Shown one piece after another: positions 11,520 to 22,644 of a stretch of DNA of 64,000 bases; position 1 is the stretch's first letter; every line of letters begins with the position of its first letter. Under the pieces are notes generated by a model. That model was not told where the DNA came from, ran no database searches, and worked only from the letters and a program-made list of their open reading frames with translations. The stretch spans positions 2,993,425 to 3,057,424 of the forward strand of contig NW_017265135.1 of the NCBI RefSeq assembly GCF_001638985.1. The letters run 5' to 3'. The position numbers and the translations under genes are program-made. Origin of the DNA: Phycomyces blakesleeanus NRRL 1555(-). Its lineage: Eukaryota; Mucoromycota; Mucoromycetes; Mucorales; Phycomycetaceae.

Positions 11520-13193
11520 CTAATCATTGCATTTCTTGTTAAGTGACATGGCATTCTTTAATCGTATCGACAGGTTTTTTCCTTTGAGAGCTGACTTGAG
11601 CTGGTCTTTTCGAAAGCCCTTTTTGCGCACCGAGAGTAAGGAAGTAGAAACAGATGGCAGGATAAGGTCAGCAGAGAGGACATAATCGGATCCATTTGTA
11701 TAACTGGAGTGCTGGTTAGATTCAGATTTCTCTAGATCCGGTATCGTGTCTCGGGAATTGCATATCGAAATACGTCGGGCCAAAGCACCAAGGCTCCGGG
11801 CTCGCATCAGCAGGTTGGATTCTTTTCTGGGAAATGATGTCTGAGGAGTGTTTGGACCACCAACTGTCTGAAGACTCAGTCGGCTCATTGGTTTCTTCAA
11901 GCTAGGCAATATTTCGTCATGCAGAACGGACGGAACCGAACCTAATGTATTGTATTCTTTATCAATGGATGACATAGCCAGCTGTGTCTTGTATATTCCT
12001 TTTGATAATGATGATAATGATAATGAGGCAGCTAATGATGGTGATGATGGTTGGGCTGGTGATGATAATCGTGCTGGTACGGGTGAATATGCCAATGAAG
12101 ATGAAGATAGTGATGAAGATGAAGACACGGTAGAATTAGAAGAGAACGATGTCGAGGATGAGGACGATGAAGGTGGGGACGAGTAAGCCGGAACGCCACA
12201 CATTGGCTTTTCTGAAATGAGTTTCTGGGAATCCTCTTTCAAGATATGGACCTTATGGCCGACTTGAAAGTCTAGTTTGGCATCATGAGCAGTTTCTTCT
12301 GAAATATCTTTTAGTATGTCTTGGACTCCTTCTCTTTTGAATTCCAGGATCTCCTTTTCTGCCGTCTCTTCTCTATTCAATTTTTCGTCAATTGTCTCCG
12401 CGATCACTTTAGAAGCCTTGTGTTCCAAAGCATTATCTTTAATCTTTTCAAAACCACTGCCATTATTGGTATTGGTATTGGTATTCTGGTCAAATTCTTC
12501 GGCAAGGTAGTCTGTAATATAGTCCATGATTTGTTCCATGATATTCTCTGTAGCCACTTTTTTAGGCTGTTCGTCTATTCTTGGCTTGTCTTGATTTAAA
12601 TCCATGGTGATGTCCTCAAAATCCCCCTGATTTTTATGCTCAGGGACTGTTCCAGTTAATTGTCTAGAGCTCTCATTGGTGTTATGTTGTAGAAACTCTT
12701 GTTTGATACCACCACAAACAGGATCTGTGTTTTCGAAATCTTCTTTGGGTTCAGGAACCACAAGAATAGCCGGGAAGGTAGAAATATTGCTTAGACTTTC
12801 TGTTGGATGAACCAGAGCATTAGGAATTGCTGTATATCATATAATTATTAGTATCATTGACATTTGTATCATGATAGATAAAGAATGATTGATAAATACA
12901 CACAAAAACACGCATATCTTTAAAGATGTAATTTATGTTTGCTTTTGCTTTTTGTTTTTAAAAAGTATATATAACTTGCCTGTATCAATTCGTTCAGTTG
13001 GTTGGAAAAATGGTACTTGAGGACTCGTGGGTTCCTTGCTAAACAATGGCTCCTGAACATGAACATGAACATTGTCATGAACATGAATAGATACTGGTCG
13101 TGATTGTGATAATGATCTTTGTAGAGTAGACTTGACATATCTAGGGTGGGTCCAGACGGACTGTAGTTGGAGAATACCACTGACACGAAGCAT
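11520..13193 (-). CDS. Ser-rich, probably disordered protein of unknown function
   Basis: I do not recognise this protein. Two exons (12980-13193 and 11520-12829) give 507 residues. The N-terminus MLRVSGILQLQSVWTHPRYV is basic and acid-free and could be a mitochondrial presequence. The middle is acidic and Asn/Glu-rich, then comes a long Ser/Ala/Pro tract (codons visible at about 11998-12190). The C-terminus has basic stretches such as MRARSLGALARRISICNSR and SVRKKGFRKDQLKSALKGK. The single intron has a GC donor (CAG|GCAAGT), which keeps the frame. An earlier in-frame non-ATG codon exists, but 13193 is the first ATG. The low-complexity Ser tract overlaps a GAT-type repeat on the other strand. 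Confidence 0.6.
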
Positions 13194-14572
13194 CTTATAA
13201 TGGGAGTAAGGTTGAGAAAAATGGGTAGAATATAAAGTAGAGCACTGAATCAACTACAACAACAATAATAATAGAAAAATAGAACAGAGCAAGTAGGGGG
13301 AGAGAGCAAAAGAGAAGGGGGATTTATATGGTATACTATCTGCACTTTTGTTGCTGTTGAGCAGATGACCTTTGGAGGCAGTCAAGGCTTGATTTAAAGT
13401 GTATACATCTATACATCTATATATAAATCTGTATGCCTCTAAATATATATATATATATATAAATGTATGTATGTATGTATGTATGTATAGTGTGATGTGC
13501 GCCTAATAACAATATGCCTGGGCTTCCTTTGTAAACTATAGATGTAAATACCTCTTGTTTTGCTTCCGGCTCTGTCACTACCTAGACACACTTGTATTTG
13601 GATTCTTTATCTTGGTCAATCATATCCTAAATCTTCTTACTATCATGATTGCTTGTGATTCTGATACGATAGCATTTAATGACTGAATTCTGTAGTTGTA
13701 GATTAGATCCATAAAGTATTATGATTATTGTTGTTTTCTGTTATTGTTGATGCGAAGCACAACCGCTTTCCATATATTAGAATAGTGCCGCAAAAACATC
13801 AACAAAACAAAAGGGTCACGATGAACCATCACATAACCAAAGAAATAACAAATCTGTAGGTATCTAAATCGTACCACACTAATTTATCCGAATCCACAAT
13901 AAGCACAAATAGACTATACGCTTATACCAAAATTTAAACCACAATGGTAAGGAAACGAATACGCGAATGAGTGAATGAATGAATGAGCATATTTACAAGC
14001 TCAAGCCTATAATCTCTATCTCTCTCTGTCTTTATTTTTAAATAGCAATATCAATAGCGATAATAACCAAATACAAAATATAGGATTATATTCAAATAGT
14101 AATAGTAACCAGGATAGCAATATAGATACATATGTTTAACCTTGGCTTAAAATTTAGGATATTTAGTTTGGTCCAAGCTTAATGTTGAACAAGATGTGCT
14201 ACTCAATATCACTAGAATAAATATTATGAAGACTTCATTTAATATACTAAATAAACTACATCCTTAAATTCATCCCGAAAAATTTTAAAATCAACAAAGC
14301 AAAGCAAAGCAAAGCAAAGCAAAGCAAAACAAACCAAACCAAGTACTACTATAATAACAGCAGACGAGGAAGCTATTCAAGTGTTTCAAGCTAGCATAGG
14401 TTAAATCAATTTGCTACCACGAATCATGTGAGCGATATATTTTCTTATTTGGATTAAAGCAAAACCCAAACTCAAACTCAAAATAATAATAGTAATAATA
14501 CTAATACTAATACTAATACTTGGTTAGGTTCAATATTGTGGTCTCTCAAAAGGAAAGATAAAATAGACAATA
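13194..14572. other. Intergenic region between divergent genes
   Basis: No gene is seen. It contains TATG repeats near 13463-13490, a TGAATGAA repeat near 13970, an (AAAGC)n array near 14296-14330 and (TACTAA)n near 14493-14520. Promoters of the Ser-rich gene and of endonuclease V should lie at its two ends. Confidence 0.6.
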
Positions 14573-15515
14573 ATGTCTTTACCTGAGTACGATCCGGATC
14601 CCACAAGAGCACAACGCGAAATATGGGAAGAGTGAGTATGTCAATAAATAAATAAACAAACCAATACACAGTTTTAAACTTACCCTATCATCACAGTGAG
14701 CAGAATAAGCTGCGGGATCGGATTGAATTGCAAGACAATGTCAGTTTCGATCCCATCAGTCTCGAGAATTTGAATCTTGTGGGTGGAGTAGATGTCAGCT
14801 TTCGAGAGAATGATGAGGTACATGCAGTAGCATGTCTTGTTGTGATGTCATTTCCAGATTGCAAAGTAAGATTTTTCTTTTTATTTATATACATATATGT
14901 ATATACATACAAATAAACAAACAAAGTAAAATAAAAGAATCTGCTCAATATACTAACAACTAAACAAACAAGACAGTCTACACTGCCTTCCTTGAGACAA
15001 AGCTCCACCTGCCTTATATACCCGGCTTTCTAGCCTTTCGTGAAGCTGAACCTATTCTCAAACTCCTCTCTGACCTCAAAGAACAATCTCCCGAATTGTT
15101 TCCGCAATTGATTTTGGTAGATGGTAACGGCCGACTGCATCCCAGAATGTGTGGAATAGCCTGCCATGTAGGAGTTTTGGCCGATTTGCCTACTCTTGGA
15201 GTAGGAAAGAACTTTTTGGTGATTGAATCTGAAGGACCTTTACTGCAGATGAGCGTAAAAAAGACATGCCAGCAGGAACTAAAGACATGTGGGGATCGAT
15301 TAGATCTGGTGGGCACTTCTGGAACTATATATGGGGCAGCATTGAGGGCCACAGCTAGTTCAACGAATCCAATATTTGTCAGCCAAGGCCATCGAATTAG
15401 TCTAGATACTGCAATTAGAGTAGTTTTAGCTACCTGTCAGTACAGAGTACCAGAGCCTATTCGACAAGCAGACAAATTGAGCCGATCATATATCCATACT
15501 CACAAAATTCAATGA
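14573..15515 (+). CDS. Endonuclease V
   Basis: Endonuclease V cuts one phosphodiester bond 3' of deaminated adenine (inosine) in DNA or RNA. Exons are 14573-14631, 14697-14865 and 14973-15515, giving 256 residues, close to the usual 220-280. The catalytic-core motifs are present: GGVDVSF with D52, LPYIPGFLAFREAEP, LILVDGNGRLHPRMCGIA and LPTLGVGKNFL. The start at 14573 gives a conserved-looking lead-in, and the frame stays open through both introns. Two-thirds of the protein is in the last exon. It has a Ser/His-rich short C-terminus with no further domain. Confidence 0.93.
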
Positions 15516-15983
15516 TTAATTAGAGTGCCTTTTCTTTTATATATAAAAAGGAATAAAAGGATAGCTTAATTCTTATTACCATTATGTGTGTTTGTTAGGT
15601 GTTTTTGGATTGCCCTACAATGTGTATTTGATTTGATTTGATATGTCTTTTCTTTCTTTATTGGATTTTGCACTCAAGATTGGCACTAATGCCTCATTCT
15701 AATTATCTTTGATCGACATAATTCACTATAAACGTGTATAGTATTATCATCACTAATTGAGATTACCAGGAGATACCCCAGGATTTTTGAGGAAATTTAG
15801 CTGGAGACATTGACACACAAAAAATATTTATTTTGGATCTTTTGGGGTTTTACAGTAATATGATGTACAAAAGCCAAGCTAAAGATTATCCTGACACATG
15901 TGTACTATGATCAAGGGAAGATAAATTAAGGTTGATTTCAAATAGGATAAAATCATAAAATCTAATAAAAAAATCGAAGCAAT

Positions 15984-16023
15984 GTAATGTAGTGTAGTGT
16001 AGTGTAGTGTAGTGTAGTGTAGT
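15984..16023. repeat. TGTAG pentanucleotide array
   Basis: About eight tandem copies of a TGTAG unit; the first unit differs (TGTAA). Confidence 0.9.
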
Positions 16024-16280
16024 GCATTGTTCTGTGAATGAATATAATATAGATATATAAATATACGTATATTTTGTCTTGTTATTTTAAATAAATAGAA
16101 ACCTGGCCAAACCATCATAGTCTGATGCGATTATTAGAGAAGAAAAGAAAACAAGAAAGAATGTCTTGTAAAATAAAATAAAATAAAAAAATCCAAGGAA
16201 TGGGACGATGGGTTATAGTTTTCAAAGGGGGTTGTACATACAAATAAAGAAAAATTCAAAGCAATTTTTCGATTCTGGAG

Positions 16281-16372
16281 GGTTATACATAAATATACAT
16301 AAATATACATAAATGTACATGATTGTACATGACTGTACATGATTGTACATGCCTGTACATGAATATACATAT
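16281..16372. repeat. TACAT-centred 10-bp minisatellite
   Basis: About nine units of roughly ten bases. The first are ATACATAAAT-like, and later ones are TGTACATGAT, -GAC, -GCC and -GAA variants. Each GTACAT(G) core is nearly self-complementary, so the array can fold in many ways. Confidence 0.8.
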
Positions 16373-17035
16373 ACATATATATATATCGATTTGCAGAAAA
16401 TACAGGTGGAAGATATTCAAGTTTCAATTGCTCTGTGCGAATTGTAAATATATTATGTATACATATAATACTAATAATTACTATAAAGGCAATAGAAATA
16501 ATAAGAATAATTATAATTATAATGGCGGTAAAAATACTAATAAAATAATAATGGTAAAAATCCTAATAATATTAATAATGATAAGGGTAATAATAATGGC
16601 AATAATAGTAATAGTAATAATGCAGATGTGTATTTAAATTACTTATAGCTATCTAAAGACTAACTTGCAAAAAGTCCAATTGATCCAATTCAAATGTTCT
16701 AGGTGGTTTTTTAGAAAGAAAACATTTATACGCGGACCATGGCTTGTTTATTATACAAAAGATTCTACTAGGGATAGAAATGGTTTTGCATATACCAAAA
16801 AAGAAAAGAAAAGTCAGATTTAGGGACCTCTTTAATAAGAACCTAATGTCAAGACCCTTAAAGAGTAATAAAAGACTATATATTAACAAGGGTATCAGCC
16901 AAAAACAAAAAAAAACGCATCATTTTATAAGCCCTTAAAAGTAATAACAATAAAAAAAATATTAAAAAATAAAGGAAAAAGGAATTAATTAGGATAGATC
17001 ATCGATAATTGAATGATGATTCTATGAATTTCAAG

Positions 17036-17070
<35 letters not shown>

Positions 17071-17819
17071 CATTTCTACACACAATTTTCTACTTCTGTA
17101 TATATTGTTAACACATTAAAACGCTGTACAATATGTAGTATGTAATAGAAATAAAATAAAAGCGCAAAAAAAAGTCAAGATCCACGACAGAATTACCTAT
17201 AAGAAGAGCAATAACAAATATAAGCAAGACAACAACAACAGATCTCAAAAAGATAGAAAAGAAGTGTATGATTTCAAGTCTCGTTAGCTATTCACTTCTT
17301 TCTTTCTTTTTTTTTCGCTGATTTGTAAGTGGGCTGTAAATCGTATTGATCATATTAAAAACCACCTTATTCAAGAAACAAATCCAATTATATGGTCTAA
17401 CTTGTTTGTCTGTGGGTGTGTTTTATGAGAATGTGTTTTTAAGAATGAAGCAAAGAAAATATCCTCGGGTAATGATCTTACCATGATGTGGAGCATGTCT
17501 CTAATATTCTCCATACCCTCAAAGCCATGCAGTATATTATTTGCTTTTTTTTGGGGGGAGGGATCTTCTCTTTCTTCTCATCTTTCTGTCTTTTCTTTTA
17601 TTATTCTTTTTATTTGCTACTAAAGTCTAACTCCTCATATTCTTATTCTTATTCTTACTCTTACCCTTTGTCCTTAATTATTTATTTATTTATTTATTTC
17701 TTTTATTCTATTCTATCAGTACTTTTTTTTCTTATTACCAGAACATACGTGCCAACAAGCTGTGCTAACCAAAGATCTTTACAGCTTTTCTCCCTCTCTA
17801 TCTTCTTCTGGATTTATCA

Positions 17820-20076
17820 ATGCCTCGAGAAGTCCTGTCTAGTTGGACGCTACCGTTCAAGATCCTCTATTCCGTAGTCATCTCATGCATATTTGTTGTT
17901 CCAGCAATTGTGGGGTATGCTTTGCAGCTTCACATCACGAGCTACTCTTTTTGGGCCCTAGGAATATACGGAACTGTTGTCTTTAGCTTTATCCTTCTTC
18001 AGTTGATCTTTGCTACTCTCAATCGCTGCTTCATATATCGCTACAAAAGGAATGCTCCAAGTCTCGTCTCACGGCGCCTAGTCAATGCGAGCGCACAGGA
18101 AACAATAGTCGAAAAAGACCTCACCGACCAGCAAATCATCAAGCCTGGGTCACTTGCAGAACATGAGATTTCTGAAAAGGTAGAGATCACTGTCACCGAT
18201 GACTTCAAGGAGCGGCCGGCAACTCACATCGGTCTGGCTGTGGTGGGTTACCGCGAAGACGACACGTTGTTCTCTCAGTGCCTCGAGTCAATACAGCAAT
18301 TGAAGTATCCAGATCCTATCAAGATTGTCGTCGTAATAGACGGAAACGAAGAGCAAGATCGTGAAATGGCCACCCTGTTTCAAAAGGCCTTTCCTGGCTG
18401 CCCTATCATCAGTCTTGAACATCTGTTATCAGAAACCCCAGTGTACGACCTCAGCAACCCTTCTGTACCATCTTCCGAAGAGACTGTCAAAGAACAAGTC
18501 CGGCCCATGACAGACGAAGAGCTCTTGCAATCAACATTTCTTCCAACCGACACCTGTGCCGTGTGCTACATGCAGCCTCACCGTGGAAAGCGACATGCGA
18601 TGTATACAGCCTTTAGAGTATTGATGGCAGCCGGATGCGAGGCTGTCATGACAACCGATTCGGACACAAAATTTGACTCTAGTGCGCTGCTGGAACTCGA
18701 GCAGGCTCTTTATTGGTACCCAAATATCGGTGCGTCTGCTGGTGATGTGCGAATCTGGAATAATAGGGACAGCTTGTTGTCTTTTATGTCTTCACTGCGA
18801 TACTGGATGGCGTTTAATATCGAAAGAGCCGCCCAAAGTATACATCGTTGCGTTACCTGCGTATCTGGTCCGATGGGATTGTACAAATCCAGCGTTCTAA
18901 AAGACATAATCGATCCCTGGATTAAGCAGCGTTTCTTGGGTATGGAGTGCACATATGGCGATGATAGGTAAAAAATAAATAAAATAAAATAAAATAAAAT
19001 AAAATTAAAATAAAATTAAAATTAAAATGAAAATGAAAAGAGGGAAAAAGAATAAGTTTTAAAAGCAACAAGGAGGGAAGAGAGTTTTGAACGTATTCAC
19101 AAATATATACATATATCTACATATCTACATACATACATATATCTACATACTACATGAATTTACATACATATTACATACATATTACATACATACATATATA
19201 TATATACATATGTATATCTATATATCTATATATGTAAATGTAAATGTATGTAAATGTGTGTAAATTCATGTAGTATGTAAATTTATGTAAATTTATGTAA
19301 ATTTGTTATTAGTATTTGTTATTATTATTTTATTTTTACTATTATTTCTTCTTCTTTTTTTTTCTTTCTCTCTTTTATCATCATCAACAACGAAATCACT
19401 GTTATTCAGGCACTTGACAAACCGGGTCTTGATGGGTGGACATCGAGTGGTTTTTACTCACCTAGCGTTCTGCGAAACAGAAACACCTACCGAGTTTTTA
19501 CGATGGTTCAAGCAGCAGACACGGTGGTCAAAGAGTTTCTATCGCGAGTTGCTCTGGAACGTCCAGAGCCTACATAAACACAGTCCGTGGATGGCAGCCG
19601 AGTTGTTTTATCAGGGTCTCTATCCATTTGTTCTCCTGTTTTCGATTCTGTACATCTTGTGGGCCCATGCACCTATTGTTCTTGCAATCTGGTTAATATC
19701 GCTGTTTGTCATTGCTTCTATCAAGACGCTATATTCACTGGTTGTCTCGCAATCATTGGGATTCCTGGCCTTTCCTTTTTATTCGGTCTACTACCTCCTT
19801 GGCCTGGTGCCAGCCAAAATATGGGCTCTTGTATCACTCTGGGATGTTGGCTGGGGAACAAGTGCGAGATCTGTAGCCGAGAGAAAGCGGGAAAACGTAT
19901 TCTTGTATCGAGTCAAGGAAGCTTTGCCAGTAATAATCTGGATTACCATAATTGTGGCTGGTATTACTTACAACCTTGTTACTTTCTTTACCAGCCCACA
20001 GCAAACCCAGGCAGGGGTCTTGGACCCGACCAGCATCGTGTTTTATCCAAATCCTTATTACACCAGTGGTGTATAA
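17820..20076 (+). CDS. Hyaluronan-synthase-like GT2 glycosyltransferase
   Basis: This is a processive family-2 glycosyltransferase of the plasma membrane, most like hyaluronan synthases and the fungal Cps1 group. Exons are 17820-18967 and 19410-20076 (604 residues). Two N-terminal membrane helices span about residues 15-70. The GT2 core has GLAVVGYREDD, IVVVIDGNEEQD, the DSD motif in VMTTDSDTKFD, VSGPMGLYKSS, and GDDRHLTNRVLMGGH across the splice junction. QQTRWSKSFYREL is the HAS form of the QxxRW product-channel motif; chitin synthases have QRRRW. Four or five C-terminal helices follow. Sugar specificity (hyaluronan, chito-oligomer or other) cannot be decided. The 442-nt intron carries a large inverted repeat. 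Confidence 0.85.
19144..19279. repeat. Inverted repeat inside the glycosyltransferase intron
   Basis: The arms 19144-19169 and 19254-19279 (26 nt each) are reverse complements at 25 of 26 positions. They are separated by 84 nt of TACATA/TATATG sequence that is itself largely self-complementary. The whole could form a long hairpin in the pre-mRNA. Confidence 0.85.
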
Positions 20077-20860
20077 TACTCCACCAATACACACACGCCA
20101 TCACCGCCATCATCACACCATCACACCATCACACAATCGCACCCTTTTACTCAATATTACTTACTCACCCACCCTTGCTTTTTTTTTCTTCTTCTCTTTC
20201 TCTCTCCTCCCTTTCCTCCAAAAAAAAAACTAGTGTATAAAGTATAATTCACACTAGTATATATTTCTTTATCTATTCACTACAAGTATACATGCACAAC
20301 TGTTTGTACATGTGAATCTAGACTAAACTTCTTGTAAAAATATATATATATATATATATTATATTATATTATATTATATTATATTATATTAAACTCATTC
20401 GATTTCTCAACAAATGGTAATAATGCTAATAATACTACTAATAGTACAGGTTTAATAGCCTAGTTACCTATAGGTCTTAAAAGAGGTGTTGTTTATTCAA
20501 AATAAATAAATAAATAAATTAAAGTATGGGGGTCCTTGATTAACCTTAAGTTAATTTGACTTTTTCTTCTTCTTATTCACTTTGACAATATATTATTCTT
20601 AATATAATCCTTTTCATTTATCCACAGCAAATACAATATATATATAAAAAGAGAAAGTACTGCGCAACTTTTCCCTTTAAAATCTAAAGATGGACTTATT
20701 CCTGAACACAGAAAATCAAATAGATATACGTATATATCACCAATTTAGATCATTTATTGCGCATCTTTACATAAATCAGGTCTATTCAGAGTGAGCCTAT
20801 TATGCACTGTATTTAGTCAAAGGTATTCAATATAGTCACGAAACATATACACAAACACAT

Positions 20861-20902
<42 letters not shown>

Positions 20903-21168
20903 TAAGATAGACAAAATCCACCAAAAGGTCCATTATGCTCATCACATAATTTAAATACATTTATTAAAGAAAAAATTTACAAAGGAAATGAAGGTCGCTT
21001 AAAAAAAAAAGAGGAGAATAATAGTCATTCTCTTTGGATTTGTACATCAATCCCTCGGACATAATGCACGAAATACAAGGCTAAAATTTGTTCAATTCGT
21101 ATTTCCACACATTTATTTTGAAACGCATTATTGTCCTCTCTCTTTTTCTTTTAGTAGACGTATAATAG
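20077..21168. other. Intergenic region with GA and TTATA arrays
   Basis: No gene is seen up to 21168. It includes a short CACCAT-type repeat in the 3' flank (20100-20135), (TTATA)n at about 20357-20392 and a (GA)n run at 20865-20899. Confidence 0.6.
20865..20899. repeat. (GA)n dinucleotide run
   Basis: An uninterrupted GA repeat of about 17 units. Confidence 0.9.
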
Positions 21169-21370
21169 ATGGAGAAAGAAAAAGGTACATAGAGACTTTG
21201 ACTGCTGTGATATATAATTACAATGATTTTAATATGGTATAAAATATTATAATTATTTTTGTATTAGCATAGAGTCTCGAGCGTGGGATGTGATCGTACT
21301 CTGGATGTGCCCCGTTTGGATCTTGGCTGGTGTTACTTTTTACTGGACCCACAATTTCAAGCCATGTTAA
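21169..21370 (+). CDS. Possible 37-residue single-pass membrane protein
   Basis: This is a proposed gene too short for routine ORF calling. Exon 1 is 21169-21184 (ATG to a G|GTACAT donor) and exon 2 is 21273-21370 (acceptor GCATAG), joined in phase by an 88-nt intron. The product starts MEKEKESRAWDV, has one hydrophobic segment (VIVLWMCPVWILAGVTFYW) and ends THNFKPC. Charged N-terminus, single helix and a short tail would fit a small organelle or ER membrane-complex subunit, but I recognise no family. The exon stands out as a patch of higher GC in AT-rich spacer. The alternative is chance: another frame over the same patch is open for 62 codons. Confidence 0.35.
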
Positions 21371-22218
21371 TTGAAAAGAAAAAGTCAAAACAAAACAAAG
21401 AAACGTCTTTAAGAGATAGGATATATCCAATTATGAATAACTGCATTCAAAGCATTCAAACAAGCACTTGAACTTGCACTTGAACATATATATATATATA
21501 TATAAATGTATGTACCTTTGTTCATGTGTATAAACCTATATACAAATTATATAATCAAATGTCTAAAAGTCCAGTCTTTTTCTCTACTCTTTCCCTTTCT
21601 TTTCTTCTTCCCTTTATATCCTATTTTAGTTCTTCTATACATTTTGTGTTGTTAGGTCGCACAAAACGAACAAACCAATAAGTACAAAAAATAATCCAAG
21701 ACTACAAAAAGGAGGGATCGTAACACCACCCAAAAAAAATAGTGTCTTACAGTAATAACAAGTATAAAACCGGGGACACAGAAAAAGGCAATGCACGAAA
21801 GAAAGAAGAAAGAAAGAAAAAGAAAAAGAAAATGTATATAAAAGATATATATATATATAAAAATATAAAATAGAGCTTGATAGATAGATAGATAGATAAA
21901 GAGATATAAGCAATTCAAATAAAGAAAAATAAAATAGAAAAATCACAACGATACGAGAATGAAACTAAAGAGGAACACATATAAAGTACATGCGAAATAA
22001 AAGATGCTAGCAAGGAGATAACGAGAAAGCAAAAGATAATAAAAGAAATAAAGAAATAGTTAAATAGTTAAATAGATATAGTGATAGATAGATAAAATAG
22101 ATAAAATAGAGATAGAACAAGTCTTGACAAAAAAATAGTAGCAATAATAATAATAATAATAGAATAGAGAATAAAGATATTAAAAGCAAAAAAAAAAAAG
22201 AATGTAAAGAAATAAAAA
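21371..22218. other. Intergenic, AT- and purine-rich
   Basis: No gene is seen. It contains (TA)n at 21487, GAAA-rich tracts near 21800 and GATA-type repeats at 21875-21905 and 22077-22115. It likely includes the 3' UTR of the RRM gene. Confidence 0.6.
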
Positions 22219-22612
22219 TTATTGAGCGTAGATCTGGTTGAATCTCCAAGCAGATGCATTGGAAGACGTCTTCTTGTCAAGTAAGGTGGTCGAGAAGAGG
22301 TTGTCAGTGTCTCGCAGGAGATCCAATGTGTCGTTGCGGTAGGTGTTGTCAAAGGAGGACTGTTGTTGATGGCGTTGGTGTGGCGAAAAGACGTGAGAAG
22401 GGAAAGTGGGTTGAGGAGGGTTCATGGTTGGTTGCAACTGCTGTTGGATAGAGGAAAAGGTTGTGTAGGCAAGAGGATTGTATGGGAATGCACTATTGCT
22501 ACAAAATAAGTAACAGTAAAAAAAAAGAAAGAAAGAAAGGAAAGAGAAATGAAATATAAAATATGAGTTAGTTGGGCCTTATTTTGTTTTCTTCTTCATT
22601 CTTTTTTTGTGA

Positions 22613-22644
<32 letters not shown>

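Larger units (their letters stand above)
15516..17819. other. Long intergenic region with tandem repeats
   Basis: No convincing gene is seen in 2.3 kb. It holds a TGTAG pentamer array (15984-16023), a TGTACATGAY decamer array (16281-16372), AAT/ATA-rich tracts to 16620, a (TA)n run at 17041 and a pyrimidine-rich stretch before 17820. A minus-strand 78-codon frame at 16653-16889 has no recognisable features. Confidence 0.55.

Noticed and set aside
16653..16889. 78-codon minus-strand frame in the 15.5-17.8 kb spacer
   Set aside because: AT-rich codon use, no motif, no splice partners; not distinguishable from chance.
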